Source of the DNA: Symsagittifera roscoffensis
Taxonomy: Eukaryota > Xenacoelomorpha > Acoela > Convolutidae
Direction of reading: 5' to 3'
Length of the DNA: 64,000 nucleotides
Assembly: GCF_963678635.1 (NCBI RefSeq)
Contig: NC_087069.1
Span: forward strand, 34,677,090-34,741,089
Each line of letters starts with the position of its first letter. Within the stretch, counting starts at the first letter, position 1. The position numbers and the translations under genes were made by a program. This document shows positions 43,496 through 54,817 of this stretch, in pieces. The notes under the pieces are model-generated. The model did no database searches and had not been told where the DNA came from. It saw only the letters and a program-made list of their open reading frames with translations.

Positions 43496-44582
43496 AATTT
43501 AGGGATAGCTTCGGTTCCGAGATTGGGGAAAACAACTGTAAGTACATTGCCTGGGTGTCACTTTTTCATGGAATAAGGACCGAATTGCAGAAACTTCCAA
43601 CCAATCAAAAGCGTTTAAACTGCTTCAAACTCTCAAAGCTCGCATTTCATTATCATTTTGAATAGTGAATTCTGCTAATGGAGCTTTCTGTCAATAAGGT
43701 CTTTCTGCCGCGAAAGATTCGCCCTAAAGCAATAAATCTTCGTAATCAAAAGACCGTCTTACATCCTAATTGATGTAGTCGACAAAAAAAAACAGTTTTC
43801 AATTGTAGTTTTGTTGCCCAGCAGTAACGTAATTTAGAAATAGTACAACCGACCTCACCCAATTCAACAATGTAAGTAGTATCCCTCAAGTTTCTGGAGT
43901 ACAACCTCTAAACGCTGCTTTCAAATTAATTTCTAGTACGAAGAGGGAATTTTTAAAGATCCTCTATAATCATTTCGGTTTCCCCATTTACCCATATCAT
44001 CATTTATCCGACTTTTGAAGAAAAGTGACAAAAAAATTTTGCTCAGTCTGGTTGTTTTTTTTCTTAACGCAAACATCAACTTCTTTGACTAAATTATTTT
44101 TATGTTATTTTCTGAAAGTGAGGAATGGTGTGCAATTGCATGGCAAGAAACTTTTCGGTAATGGACATTGTGCGGAAAGGTTAGTCTACCCAGTTAATTC
44201 TGTACCGGCAATTTTTTTTGTTTTTTGTTCACTGACATGATGAGAAATTCAATTTGTAAAATCTTTTTACGAAAAAAAAACAGTTTCTATTGCGCCGGAA
44301 AATCAACACTTGGTTCAGAAAAAGTCTCTTATATCCACATTGTTCTAAGACAGCCTACCCTAAGTTTGACTCTACGTTTAATAAAAAAAAACGTTTATAC
44401 TTTCTCTTCACAGTGAAGCACAACATCAAAGTGTCTGCTCTGCCCGTGCCAGTGGACGTGGCCGGAGGTGCCGCAGGTGGAAGTGGGGCTGGGAGAAGGA
44501 ATTCCAGGCTATCGAAGCTGAGTTCAACAGAGGTGGACGAAGACGAGAAGATTGATTTGTCCGATTTGCAACTGCTCATGAG
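43496..44582 (+). CDS. Candidate host-gene exon chain (three exons, plus a possible fourth)
   Basis: Exons that join in phase: 43496-43537 (FRDSFGSEIGENN; donor ACT|GTAAGT), 44119-44157 (RNGVQLHGKKLF; donor TCG|GTAATG) and 44414-44582 (HNIKVSALPVPVDVAGG, SRLSKLSSTEVDEDEKIDLS, ending LLMR; acceptor TCTCTTCACAG, donor GAG|GTATGA). A fourth, 46771-46806 (LLEIIFNSDRI), has a very good acceptor (TTTTTCTTCTCCAG) and also fits the phase. The third exon is GC-rich with a Gly/Ala linker and acidic patch. A stronger donor for exon 2 at 44180 breaks the phase. Gene family unknown. Confidence 0.35.
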
Positions 44583-45708
44583 GTATGAGTCATCACGATA
44601 AGAGTTCATATCTACAGCTCAGGACTCTTTTTTTTCAATCACAATTGTAAGATGCAAATTTGAGACACTTCGAAAGCATATACTCAAGATTGGAGACATA
44701 CGTCACACTTAAAATGAAAAACATACCCCGAACACATCTGAAAACATGTTTCACTAAAGAAATCCTTGTTTTGTCGTGAAACTTATCATTAAATTCAAAT
44801 CTGATTACAGCAAAAAATACCATCTGAAGTGAGGATATTGGGAACGCCTTAAATTAACATTCAATTCAAATTAAGGTAATTGTCGTTATTTGCTGTTTAT
44901 TCAGTGCACCAAGTAAACAGTATGTATACCACTTTTACGACAATTAAATTTGAATTGTATCAAAAATGTTGAATACAATCCCATAATTGAAATACCTGGT
45001 AACTACAAGTACAAGTAAATATTGACCGCTAATGATGCCAATGAGCAAATTTCATCTGATATACTGCTTCAACAATGACCACCCGTTTTAAAAAAAATGG
45101 TGGTACAAACAGCCTTGCAAGTAGCATGAAACTTTCAAGAAGAGTTCAAAAAAAGTGAAAATTTTTTTTTTAATATGAGACGTTTTATTAATGGTTTCAC
45201 TCCTGTTTTTTCTAATGTAAAAGGCCACTGAATCAGATAAGAAAGTTGCAAAGACGGGGATAACCGTTTAAGCAGATCAAGAAATGTAGCTGCTTTTACT
45301 CAGAGGTCAGCCTTCACCTAATTTTTTCTATTTTTGAATGAAAAGGGCGAAAAAAAATTTCGTTGTTATTTCATTTAAAAAAAAAACAAATACAATATAA
45401 CCCGAACACAACAACTTCATATTCTTGTTTTCGTTCAAAGAAAAAATTGAGTGACAACTATAAAAATTTCTGTATATCTCTGTACATCAAAAATGGTGAA
45501 GTGAAGTTTCAACACTTTTCTCTATCAACATGAATTTTTTCTGTCATCTCGTTTATTGGTTTTGGTAGCATTTAGTGTTAGCCCAGGCAAATCTCTGGTC
45601 GATTTTGGTGACAACAAATTTAAACTTGGCCCAAGTTGTTATGTTTCCAGTAATCCTGAAATTTATTTCTGGCAACAAAATTTCCAACATTGTAACCTTC
45701 AGGCAAAA

Positions 45709-45806
45709 AGTTTTTGGTCCGAGTAATTAAAACTAAGCCTGTCAAAACATCCAAAAAAGGTGGTCACGGTTGAAATCAAACACTGCAAATTTTTTTTGAG
45801 TGCCAG
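45709..45806 (+). repeat. Local direct repeat, copy 1
   Basis: About 98 bases similar to 46191-46293 (shared words: aaaactaagcctgtca, ggttgaaat, tttttttgagt). A weaker third match lies near 46575-46620. Probably a decayed transposon fragment or a segmental repeat. Confidence 0.55.
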
Positions 45807-46190
45807 CTGTTATCCGTCCGGATATGTATCTGCATTTGTACTTAACATTATATATATATATATGTTATTGTGGTACATCCTAAGTTATTGATGTACATAT
45901 TTATGTTTAGCCTTGAAGGCTTTTGATACGTGACCTTGTGTCACCAGTTAACGTCTGAAGATTCTAGTTTCAGGCGTGAACCATTAACCATTAGCCTCAG
46001 ATTTATGCTCATCAAGCAGTAATAGACTTTGTACAAGCTACATTGTTTTATCTAACTACCTAAGGATTGCTAGCAGAGAAACCAACAGGTAGAGCAAACT
46101 ATACAATTATACGGACATACATATTCCTTGTATGACATTACTGTTCAGTGCAACACTACTGACTTTACCCTTAAATGCAACCCTGGCAAG

Positions 46191-46293
46191 AGTTTTTTGT
46201 TCCGAGCTATGATTAAAACTAAGCCTGTCACAACATCAAAAAAGAGTGGCCATGGTTGAAATTAAATGCTGCAAGATTTTTTTGAGTCCCAGC
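46191..46293 (+). repeat. Local direct repeat, copy 2
   Basis: Partner of 45709-45806 with several substitutions and small indels. Confidence 0.55.
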
Positions 46294-46806
46294 ATTGAGT
46301 TTAAGACTCTCGCAGGACTTTTCCTTGTTTTTTATCTTTAAAATTTATCCTTGTAAGACTTTTTTTAAATGTGCCCGCATTTTTTTAAACAGGCGTTTTT
46401 TCCATTTTTTTGGCCTATGTTAAATGTATTTGATGCGAAATTTTTCTCTCGTTTGCTAACACACTCATTTTGAGCACTGCAGTATTTTCAAACAGGTAGT
46501 TACGGGTAAAAAATAACCACATGGAGGTTTTTTTGTGTATGCTAACGGTTAAAACGGACTTTGAAAAGGCTTTGCAGGTTATGCTTACGGTTGAGATCAC
46601 ACATTGAAAAACTTTTATTGGTAGCACCTCAAGTTCAAATCTCCCAAGTTTTTTTAAAAACCAAATGCCATTATACATCATCTTACTAACACTTTTGCAT
46701 ATTGTGGTAACACTTAACAATAACCCTAGCTTTTTGAAAAAAGAACAATTGCTGCCTTTTTCTTCTCCAGCTTGTTAGAAATTATTTTTAACAGCGACAG
46801 GATTTA

Positions 46807-48408
46807 GTAAAACTTTTGTCTCAGTTATTTATAATGTTGAAATAACTTTTGAAGTCTATTCACACTTATTGTTGATCCTCAGGACTTTGCAAAAGTATAC
46901 TATTTATTGAAATTCAATTCTGGCAAAAAGTTTCCACCGTTAATTTTCGATTTTGACCATGAAAGCTTTGTAAGGGCTGACATGGTAGTAAAAACTCAAG
47001 TTAAAAATGTCAAAAATTTTTGGTGATGGTATTTTGAACTAACCCTGGTATCGTTTCGCATGATTGCGGTCCTTGTTGAAGTTTGAAACTTCTAGTAATT
47101 TTCTCGGGTTAGGGCAACAGTTAATTTCAACCTTCTCAGGATTTTGTAAAAGCGTCGTAATTGGTGAGCTCAACCCTGGAGAGGCGTTTCTCGCGTATAG
47201 CAAAACCGTATTTTAAATCTGGAACGACTAAATAAAAACATTTTCATGTTTTTCTTGTTATGAAAATTGATGAGGTTTTGTGTTTTTTTTTCACTGGGAC
47301 CAAAAAAGGGTATAATGTCATAATTTTAGCGCAAAGGGCTCAAATTGGGTGGAGCTATGGTGGTTTTTGGCGGCAATAATTCTTTGCTCTTCGATAGTTT
47401 TCTTCAAGATATATTTTAGTGGTAGCAGGACAACTTACCCAATTCCAATTTACCTTACTGTATTTCACTCTATGCCATTCTACCCTACGCCTAAATTAGA
47501 ACGGAATGATAACAGCAAAATACAAAATAGTGATCACCGCAGTTGCGCCAACGTGTTAGGGCAGGACTCAATACAAAACAGGGTAGGACTCTATACAAAA
47601 AAATAGAGCCGGTTATCCCCGCAAAGCGGCAACGGGCGCGTAGCGCGCCCACCGGCGACCTTAAACCGAGTTTTTCAGCTCAGTTATCTTTGACTAGTTG
47701 AACTATTTATAGAACATATGTAAATTGGCATAGGATAATTTGGCATAGGGTAGATTGGAATATAGGGTAGATTAGTATAGGTTAGAACGGCATAGAGTAG
47801 ATTGGAATCGGGTAAATTGTCATGGAACAATTTTGATTTGGATACAATGATTGTCAACAACTGAGCGGTCAAATAGAAGGTCATTGTTTATGAGAGCCAA
47901 AGTGATTGAAAAAACTTTTATAATCAAAACTAAAAAACGTATACGCGGTTTAAAAAAAGTGCCATTTATACCAAGATTTCTTTTACTCAATGGATAAAGA
48001 TCAATTAAAAAGTTTTGTTCAAAAATAATTAAGAAAGGCAGTAAAAACTTGCTCTGACCGTCTTAAGTACGATAGAAGAGCAAAATTTTAAATTTTTTAG
48101 TTTGAAAACTGTCGTTCTTTCTCTGGAGGTTTCAAAAGATGTGTTCACTTAGTGTATTTCAGTTTAGCGTATTTAAATGATCAAAAAATAAACTTTGCCG
48201 AACAAAAATTTCTTCGTCATTTAGCAGCAAAATTTTGAGATTTGTTAAAAAGATTGTTGTTTATTAGAGCTGTATCATTTCGAAATAACATTCAAAAATT
48301 CGGTAAATGTGAAAACAATCTAAGACACAAAAAACTGAAATCAAATTTAAGAGTTTTTGGAATGCGTAACTGATAAGATAAAATAGTGACAGCCTGTGTG
48401 AATTTTAC
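46807..48408. other. AT-rich stretch with relics of the satellite motif
   Basis: No gene supported. 47425-47500 and 47720-47825 hold words such as agcaggacaacttaccc, ggcatagggtagattgga and atagggtagatta, related on one or the other strand to the 49.2-50.6 kb satellite unit (caatctaccctattcca). A GC-rich hairpin island lies between them. Confidence 0.5.
47609..47655. other. GC-rich multi-stem hairpin island
   Basis: In otherwise AT-rich DNA: outer CCGGT/ACCGG, inner CCGC-aaa-GCGG and GGGCGCG-tag-CGCGCCC stems, a cloverleaf-like layout. No known RNA family recognised. Confidence 0.4.
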
Positions 48409-48887
48409 CTGGAATAAAATAAGACTTATCTGACGAATAACAATAAACTTCAGTTTCATCAATAGTTTCTAACGAATTAAATGTTTCTTTTTTTATGCTG
48501 TCGTTGCCTGAAACCCAAAAAATGAGAAGTCTTTAAAAAATTACCCTTTGATTCAGACTTTCAAATAAAGATTTACTACAGTTGCAAATGCATTACATGT
48601 TGCAATTGTTGAATGTGTACGTTGCTTAATCATTGATTTCGGAACTTTTGGTGAATTTTTTAAATTTTTTGATGTGCATATGTTAGTTTTCTCAGTCTGG
48701 TTTATTCGAGTCCAAATAATCTTGTCTTTCCTGACTTTCCTGCAAGCTGAACTTTCTTCCTACGTTCAAAATTTTACGAATTTCCTAGGATTTTTGGAAA
48801 GGGTCAGCTGCTCAAGAATATCAGTAACCATGAAAGTTTGTTACCTTCTGATCGTCGGAATTTCATATTTTGAACCTCTACTTCAGT
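48409..48887 (-). CDS. Candidate host-gene exons on minus strand
   Basis: Two exons that join in phase on the minus strand: 48887-48845 (43 nt; acceptor ACTATAG, donor GAAG|GTAACA; TEVEVQNMKFRRSE) and 48507-48409 (99 nt; acceptor TTTGGGTTTCAG, donor CCAG|GTAAAA; NDSIKKETFNSLETIDETE, VYCYSSDKSYFIP). Both are stop-free in the shared phase. Polar, acidic composition, no family recognised. Other exons were not found. Confidence 0.35.
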
Positions 48888-48907
48888 CTATAGTAAAAAC
48901 TTTTTAA

Positions 48908-49212
48908 GCATTTGGCTGTCGGTGAAAACTGAATCATTTTAATGAGAATAAAAACTAACCCTTCACTAAAACTTATCGATTTGTTTACTCATTTTTGTTG
49001 TTTTACAGTGTTATTTCATTGCCCATTAATTCTCCTGAAAAATTTATGAATTTGACATCAAAACGAACTTAAGTTCGAACTTGCAACAATTAATTACATC
49101 TGGTAAGGAAAAGTTTTCAATTTAAAGGGACATCTATCTCCATCATACGACTGTTTGTGCAAAGGTTTGATCGGACCATTCCAACGCTAGATAATTGAAG
49201 CAGCGATTTTTT
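48908..49212. other. Short AT-rich spacer
   Basis: Nothing recognised between the candidate exons and the satellite. Confidence 0.5.
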
Positions 49213-50590
49213 TAAGATTTTTTTACTTAGTTTTTAAAGGGTGGCAGGACAATCTACCCTATTCCAAGTAGATTATTTTACTTAGTTTTTAAAGGCTGGC
49301 AGGACAATCTACCCTATTTAAGTAGATTATTTTACTTAGTTTTTAAAGGGTGGCAGGACAATATACCCTATTCCAAGATTATTCCAAGATTATTTTACTT
49401 AGTTTTTAAAGGCTGGCAGGACAATCTACCCTATTCCAAGTAGATTATTTTACTTAGTTTTTAAAGGCTGGCAGGACAATCTACCCTATTTAAGTAGATT
49501 ATTTTACTTAGTTTTTAAAGGGTGGCAGGACAATCTACCCTATTCCACGTAGATTATTTTGCTTAGTTTTTAAAGGGTGGCAGGACAATCTACCCTATTC
49601 CAAGTAGATTATTTTACTTAGTTTTTAAAGGGTGGCAGGGCAATCTACCTTATTCCAGGTAGATTATTTTACTTAGTTTTTAAAGGCTGGCAGGACAATC
49701 TACCCTATTTAAGTAGATTATTTTACTTAGTTTTTAAAGGGTGGCAGGGCAATCTACCCTATTCCAAGTAGATTATTTACTTAGTTTTTAAAGGGTGGCA
49801 GGACAATCTACCCTATTCCAAGTAGATTATTTTACTTAGTTTTTAAAGGGTGGCAGGGCAATCTACCTTATTCCAGGTAGATTATTTTACTTAGTTTTTA
49901 AAGGCTGGCAGGACAATCTACCCTATTTAAGTAGATTATTTTACTTAGTTTTTAAAGGGTGGCAGGGCAATCTACCCTATTCCAAGTAGATTATTTTACT
50001 TAGTTTTTAAAGGGTGGCAGGACAATCTACCCTATTTAGGTAGATTATTTTACTTAGTTTTTAAAGGGTGGCAGGACAATCTACCCTATTTAAGTAGATT
50101 ATTTTACTTAGTTTTTAAAGGGTGGCAGGGCAATCTACCTTATTCCAAGTAGACTATTTTACTTAGTTTTTAAAGGCTGGCAGGACAATCTACCCTATTC
50201 CAAGTAGATTAGTTTACTTAGTTTTTAAAGGGTGGCAGGACAATCTACCCTATTTAAGTAGATTATTTTACTTAGTTTTTAAAGGGTGGCAGGACAATCT
50301 ACCCTATTTAAGTAGATTATTTTACTTAGTTTTTAAAGGGTGGCAGGACAATCTACCCTATTTAAGTAGATTATTTTACTTAGTTTTTAAAGGGTGGCAG
50401 GGCAATCTACCTTATTCCAAGTAGACTATTTTACTTAGTTTTTAAAGGGTGGCAGGACAATCTACCCTATTTAAGTAGATTATTTTACTTAGTTTTTAAA
50501 GTGTGGCAGGACAATCTACCCTATTCCAAGTAGATTATTTTACTTAGTTTTTAAAGGCAGGCAGGACAATCTACCCCATTCTAAGTATTT
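49213..50590 (+). repeat. ~52-55-bp tandem satellite, about 25 units
   Basis: Unit: AGATTATTTTACTTAG-TTTTTAAAGGGTGGCAGGAC-AATCTACCCTATTCCAAGT. Variants differ in TTCCAAGT versus TTTAAGT, GGGTGG versus GGCTGG and GGACAA versus GGGCAA. The variant order at units 7-10 is repeated at units 11-14, so a four-unit (~217 bp) higher-order repeat exists. No spacers of unique sequence, so not a CRISPR-like array. Confidence 0.95.
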
Positions 50591-53006
50591 TTTTAGTTTA
50601 TTGCACCCCCAACTGCACCCTCGACTCTATGCTAAAGAGTGCAAAAAGTATTTTGCTTAATATAATGTTTTGGGTTGTAGTGTGATTCACTTCATTTTTG
50701 GCTTCATTTTCCGCTGGCTTTTGGAATGTTTTAGATAAGAATTTGGCGCTCCTTCTCCAGTGCTTGCAAACTTTTTGAAAATGCTATGTTCCATCTCGAA
50801 TAGTCGCTGTTGGCGTTTTCAGGTTTTCATGCCCTCGAGGTATTTGTAAGTCCCCGGTAAGGATCAAAATAATTTTGAAAAATTTGACTCAAACTACCTC
50901 CTCCGAGTCAATTGACCTGAAAGTCAAAATCAGCATCATCATCGACGTCAATTCTCTTGATCTGAGAAGCTCGGCCTTCCAAAGTTTTGAGTTAGGACCG
51001 AGTTGGTTAACTCATAGAGTAATTTCGGATAGGGTACACCGTCTGCTCGTCACGCTATCTTATTTTCGGCCGGATAGATTCGTGCAACTTCTTAGTCTAA
51101 TACCGATCCTAATCTTACTCTTATACTATCTAGTCTCAGGTTGTTTAACTAGTCTCTGCTAGGCTCAATAGATCTAGGGTATACTGGTTTATTGCGGCTG
51201 CTGAAGTGCTCGGGAGAGTCCAACTAATTTCTAAGTTAAATTCAAATCTCTCTGGTGCTGAAATTACAAGTAACTTCAGCACTTACAAATAAGTGGGTTG
51301 TTAGTTAGATGGATCATGATTGGTTAATATTAAATACTTTACATTGGTAAAATATCTAAATTATCCAATCATAAAATGTAGTTTAGATCAGGTTCCACCC
51401 ATCCGGGTTTTACAGAGTTTTTTAGAATAGTTCTTCTGCAATTCGAAGGATGGATGATGGAAGTTGGTGTTTGGCGAACATCTTATTTCTTCTGTTTCCT
51501 TTTTGTTAAAGAAGTTCCAGGAAGCTGGAGTTAGAGACATAAGACGTTGTGTCTTCTAGTGACAACGACTAAGTCTTCGCAACAAACTCAAATCTGATTT
51601 CAGAATGGTTGGCTATGTCAGGTTTTTCTGTTCTGCGTGGAGAACTTCTTTTGTGTCTGGTCTAGTTTGGGAATGGCGTGGAGATTGTGCGTGGAGGGGA
51701 TGCCTGGTTACTCGGATCTGTACGTATACTTGAACATCGAGGTGGTCATTGGTCTAGTTCAATGAAGTCCTTTTCTGCGAAGTCAAGTCGTACTCTAAAT
51801 CCTTTGAGTTGTGATTGTGAGTGGCATATCGATTGTGGTTGGTCATTCTCTCTCGAGTGTAGTGGGGTCGTTTTGTCTTTAGATGTTCGTCCTTGGTGTT
51901 GTATTCTGATCTATGTATTGCATAATGTAATTTACATTTTATAAAACATTTATTAGTTTAATATTTTTTAATTATGATTTTAGTTAGTTGTTTTCACAAA
52001 AGCTTTTTGTTTTAGTTCGGTTATTTTGAAGAGTTACTCACACTTGAGTAGCTCTTATTAAAAATAGAGGTGTGGTCACAAAGCGTGGATGTAGCGCGGT
52101 GGGTTAGGCCGGCTATAGAGCATGCTCAGGACGTCCTTCCTGGTGGGTTAGGCCAGGAGTGGGAGTATGATTTCATGCGGTTTTTGTGAGGGGTCCTGTT
52201 ATGTGACAACGTTTTATGTTGGGTTTGTTGTGGTTTTTCTTATGTCTTGTTGGTTATGTCCTTTTTCCAAAAAGTAAATTGTTCGTGGTATGGGTTTGTC
52301 TTTCGACTTTTTTGTGTTTTATTATTTCTTTCTTAGACTTTATAATAGTCTTCAAAAGAATAAATTATCCAGTTTTAAACTGGGTTAATCCGGTTTGGGT
52401 ACCGTTGGTTTCCTTTTCTTAGTCATGCTGTTATTCTATGATTTGTGGTATTTAGTAAGCTGCGTTGGTTAGTTTTGTTTAATATATGATTCCTTTCCAA
52501 CCGGGTTAAAGGAAAGTTTGAAACATGTTATTATATGTTAGAGTTGTTGAGTGTGAAAACTTGAAACTGAAATTCATTATTTTAAACAATTCTTCGTGGG
52601 CGAGCTGTGCGAGTGTGGATAGAATTTCTGTGCGAATGAATGAAAATATCAAAAGGTTAGTACTGCAATTGCATTTTATTAATTTACTGCATAGAATTTG
52701 GAAATTTACTGCTAGTTATGGGGGAATTTTAAGTTACAAATTTTCATCATAATTAGATTTACTGCTTGTGGGGAAAATTTTAGAAATGAATTTATTGCAT
52801 TGGTATTAAATTTATAAATTTATAAGTGTAAGAGATTAATAGAATTGTTGAAGTCTGTTTGATGAAATTTGCGATCTTTATTTGTTTTTTGTGGTTTTTG
52901 TAGGTGATCGTCGGATGAAGGCTAAAAATCTAAGGAAAACATGGATAAAGTATGGTGAGTTTTTTAATATTTCAATTAGTTAGTTATATTCATTTAATTC
53001 ATACTT
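50591..53006 (-). other. Probable 3' untranslated region and 3' LTR of env-bearing element
   Basis: By position this is downstream of the last ORF of the minus-strand gypsy element, so its 3' LTR is expected here. The partner LTR lies outside the window, so borders cannot be fixed. It contains two copies of GGTGGGTTAGGCC (near 52099 and 52140) and several 60-95-codon plus frames (50875, 51678, 52216) that have no family features. Confidence 0.4.
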
Positions 53007-53008
53007 AC
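52930..53008 (-). other. Candidate 79-nt intron directly after the last ORF
   Basis: On the minus strand the stop codon TAA is followed at once by CAG|GTAAGTATG, a full match to the donor consensus, and 79 nt later by TTTTCCTTAG. This suggests splicing in the 3' region of the element transcript. Confidence 0.4.
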
Positions 53009-53011
53009 CTG

Positions 53012-54817
53012 TTAGTCGTCGGGGAAAAAACCGTGGGGGAAGATGTCGTGAATTAGTTCTGAAGTTGTTAGTAGTTTAGCTAAGATGCGGATGATATTTT
53101 TAGTCTGAAGCAGTGGCCAAAGCAATTGGAGTGCCTTGATAGTGGTTAGTTCTTCAGTGCCAACTGCAAACTCATAAGGTGTGTTTTGGATTAGATTATA
53201 TAATTTGTGATTGAATTTAGTGTTGTGGATGAATTCTAAAATTGGGATTTCTATAGGTTGTACAAACTCGTGCGGGATAAGGAAGGGTCGGGATTCTTCG
53301 GCGTTGAAGGTCTTGGTGATGGGACAGAAGATGTACATTTGGGTTATGGGGTCATAGTTACGAAGAATACCATGAAGGTTAGTATCTTTAATGCAATATG
53401 TGAAATTTAGGAAAAATGGTGAAGTGTATTTGGAATTAATGAATTGAAAACGATGGTGTGGTTGTCTAGAGGGTGTGTGTAGGTCAAAGTGATTTTGGAT
53501 GAAGCGATAATAACTATATGTGTGGGTTTGTTTAGTGCGCAACATAATATCGTGTGAGCAGTGTAAATCTCTTTCGTGTGGTGCAAGGAAATGAAAGGTT
53601 AGTGAAAATATTTGGAAGCGTTCTTTAAAACTTTCGTATGCTTGTGTGTCTGTTAGTGCTTCTGAAATAATGTGATCAAACTTTCGGTCGAAGATGTTTA
53701 GTGTAAATATATATGGTGTCTTGATGAAAAATTTCTCGGTAATTTGTGGATTAGCGAAGCGATCGTCGTCTAAGAATTGATCTTGGTTAGCTCTGATGAT
53801 GTTGTGATCATAGTATTCGAGTGTATATTCGTTAGCTCTAGGTGCAGTGTGTGTTTTTAGTGATTTTTTATATCCAACGTAAGTAAATTGTCTAGCGGTT
53901 AGTGGTGTAGTGAGTCGATATAGCATGTCCGTATTTCGCTCTATATCGATGTGAGTGTTAGATAAAGGTAAGCAAAGAGGGTTAGTAAAATGATAATATG
54001 AGGTCCAAGAGAGAGTGGGCATTAAAACGTATTCATCTACAAAGTTGCGTGTTTCGTTAGTGTCGTGGGGTGTGTTTAAGGTGTATTGTGGGAATGAGGG
54101 TAAGGTGATGGCTAAAAATTCTTTTGTGTTAGTATGCTTGGGGTGGTTGATGTATTCACGGGCTGTTCCTGGTTTTGCTGGGAAAGGATGGTTGGGGAAC
54201 TTTCTTTTAAAAGTGCGGTAAGCTCTATTAGTGTTGAGTGAAGATTCAGTTGATGTGGATGATGGTGCTAATGATTCAGTATAATTTGAAGAGGGTGTAG
54301 GGGTAGGGGGGTTGGATGAATTTATTGTGGAGGAGATTTGGTTTATGGTTGGGGTATTAAGGTGGTGGGGTTGTTGTTGAAGGGTAATAAAATTATCTAG
54401 CTCTGGGGAGATTCGGGGGGTGTCTGGAGAATGAGATGATTGGTCAGAATGGTATGAGGAGTAGGTTGGGGTAACTTGGGAAGCATAAGAGGGTGTGGGA
54501 GTGATTGGGTCAGGTTTATTGGATAATATGGGTTGAAAAGGGGGTTGAGAAAAATTAGAAGAGTTATGAAAATTATTGGATGGGGATGGTTCTGAGTCGG
54601 CAAATTCATCGGGGGTTTCAATATTCGGGTTATTGAGTTGTGAGATGGAATATAAAACTGAGATGTGTGAATTAGTGTCGGAATTCATGCCTGATGTTAC
54701 ATTACTAGGTGAAAAATCGGGTGGCGGAAAAGCAAAAAGTGGTATTATTGGGATTGGAGAGGTAAGATTGGTTGGGTGGGAATTTGATCGGTGTAGTGAT
54801 CCAAGTTGGCGGCTCAT
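53012..54817 (-). CDS. 601-residue protein of unknown function, downstream of env
   Basis: ATG at 54817 overlaps the env stop as ATGA. Residues 1 to about 195 are disordered-looking, rich in Pro, Ser, Thr, Asn and Gln (SPIPIIPLFAFPPPDFSPSN). From about 200 it becomes basic (RAYRTFKRKFPNHPFPAKPG) and then an ordered, aromatic-rich domain (SWTSYYHFTNPLCLPLS, FQIFSLTFHFLAPHERDLHC, LNFTYCIKDTNLHGIL) to the end (IFPHGFFPDD). No signal peptide or membrane segment. I recognise no family. Position after env suggests an accessory or regulatory protein made by reinitiation or from a spliced message (inference). Confidence 0.7.
   Translation of the reverse strand: MSRQLGSLHRSNSHPTNLTSPIPIIPLFAFPPPDFSPSNVTSGMNSDTNSHISVLYSISQLNNPNIETPDEFADSEPSPSNNFHNSSNFSQPPFQPILSNKPDPITPTPSYASQVTPTYSSYHSDQSSHSPDTPRISPELDNFITLQQQPHHLNTPTINQISSTINSSNPPTPTPSSNYTESLAPSSTSTESSLNTNRAYRTFKRKFPNHPFPAKPGTAREYINHPKHTNTKEFLAITLPSFPQYTLNTPHDTNETRNFVDEYVLMPTLSWTSYYHFTNPLCLPLSNTHIDIERNTDMLYRLTTPLTARQFTYVGYKKSLKTHTAPRANEYTLEYYDHNIIRANQDQFLDDDRFANPQITEKFFIKTPYIFTLNIFDRKFDHIISEALTDTQAYESFKERFQIFSLTFHFLAPHERDLHCSHDIMLRTKQTHTYSYYRFIQNHFDLHTPSRQPHHRFQFINSKYTSPFFLNFTYCIKDTNLHGILRNYDPITQMYIFCPITKTFNAEESRPFLIPHEFVQPIEIPILEFIHNTKFNHKLYNLIQNTPYEFAVGTEELTTIKALQLLWPLLQTKNIIRILAKLLTTSELIHDIFPHGFFPDD

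Larger units (their letters stand above)
44583..46770. other. AT-rich DNA, intron of candidate gene
   Basis: No coding signal. Contains a (TA)n run near 45850-45862 and a diverged direct repeat (45709/46191). Confidence 0.4.

Noticed and set aside
44119-44179. Longer version of candidate exon 2 using the donor at 44180 (AAAG|GTTAGT)
   Set aside because: It does not keep phase with the next exon (stop within 140 nt); the donor at 44158 does. It may still be an alternative form.
49213-50590. Array of repeats resembling CRISPR
   Set aside because: Units are contiguous without unique spacers, and the context is a eukaryotic genome; it is a satellite.
51678-51944. 88-codon plus frame with several Cys and Trp
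   Set aside because: No splice, start-context or family support; it lies in the probable LTR/UTR of the minus-strand element.
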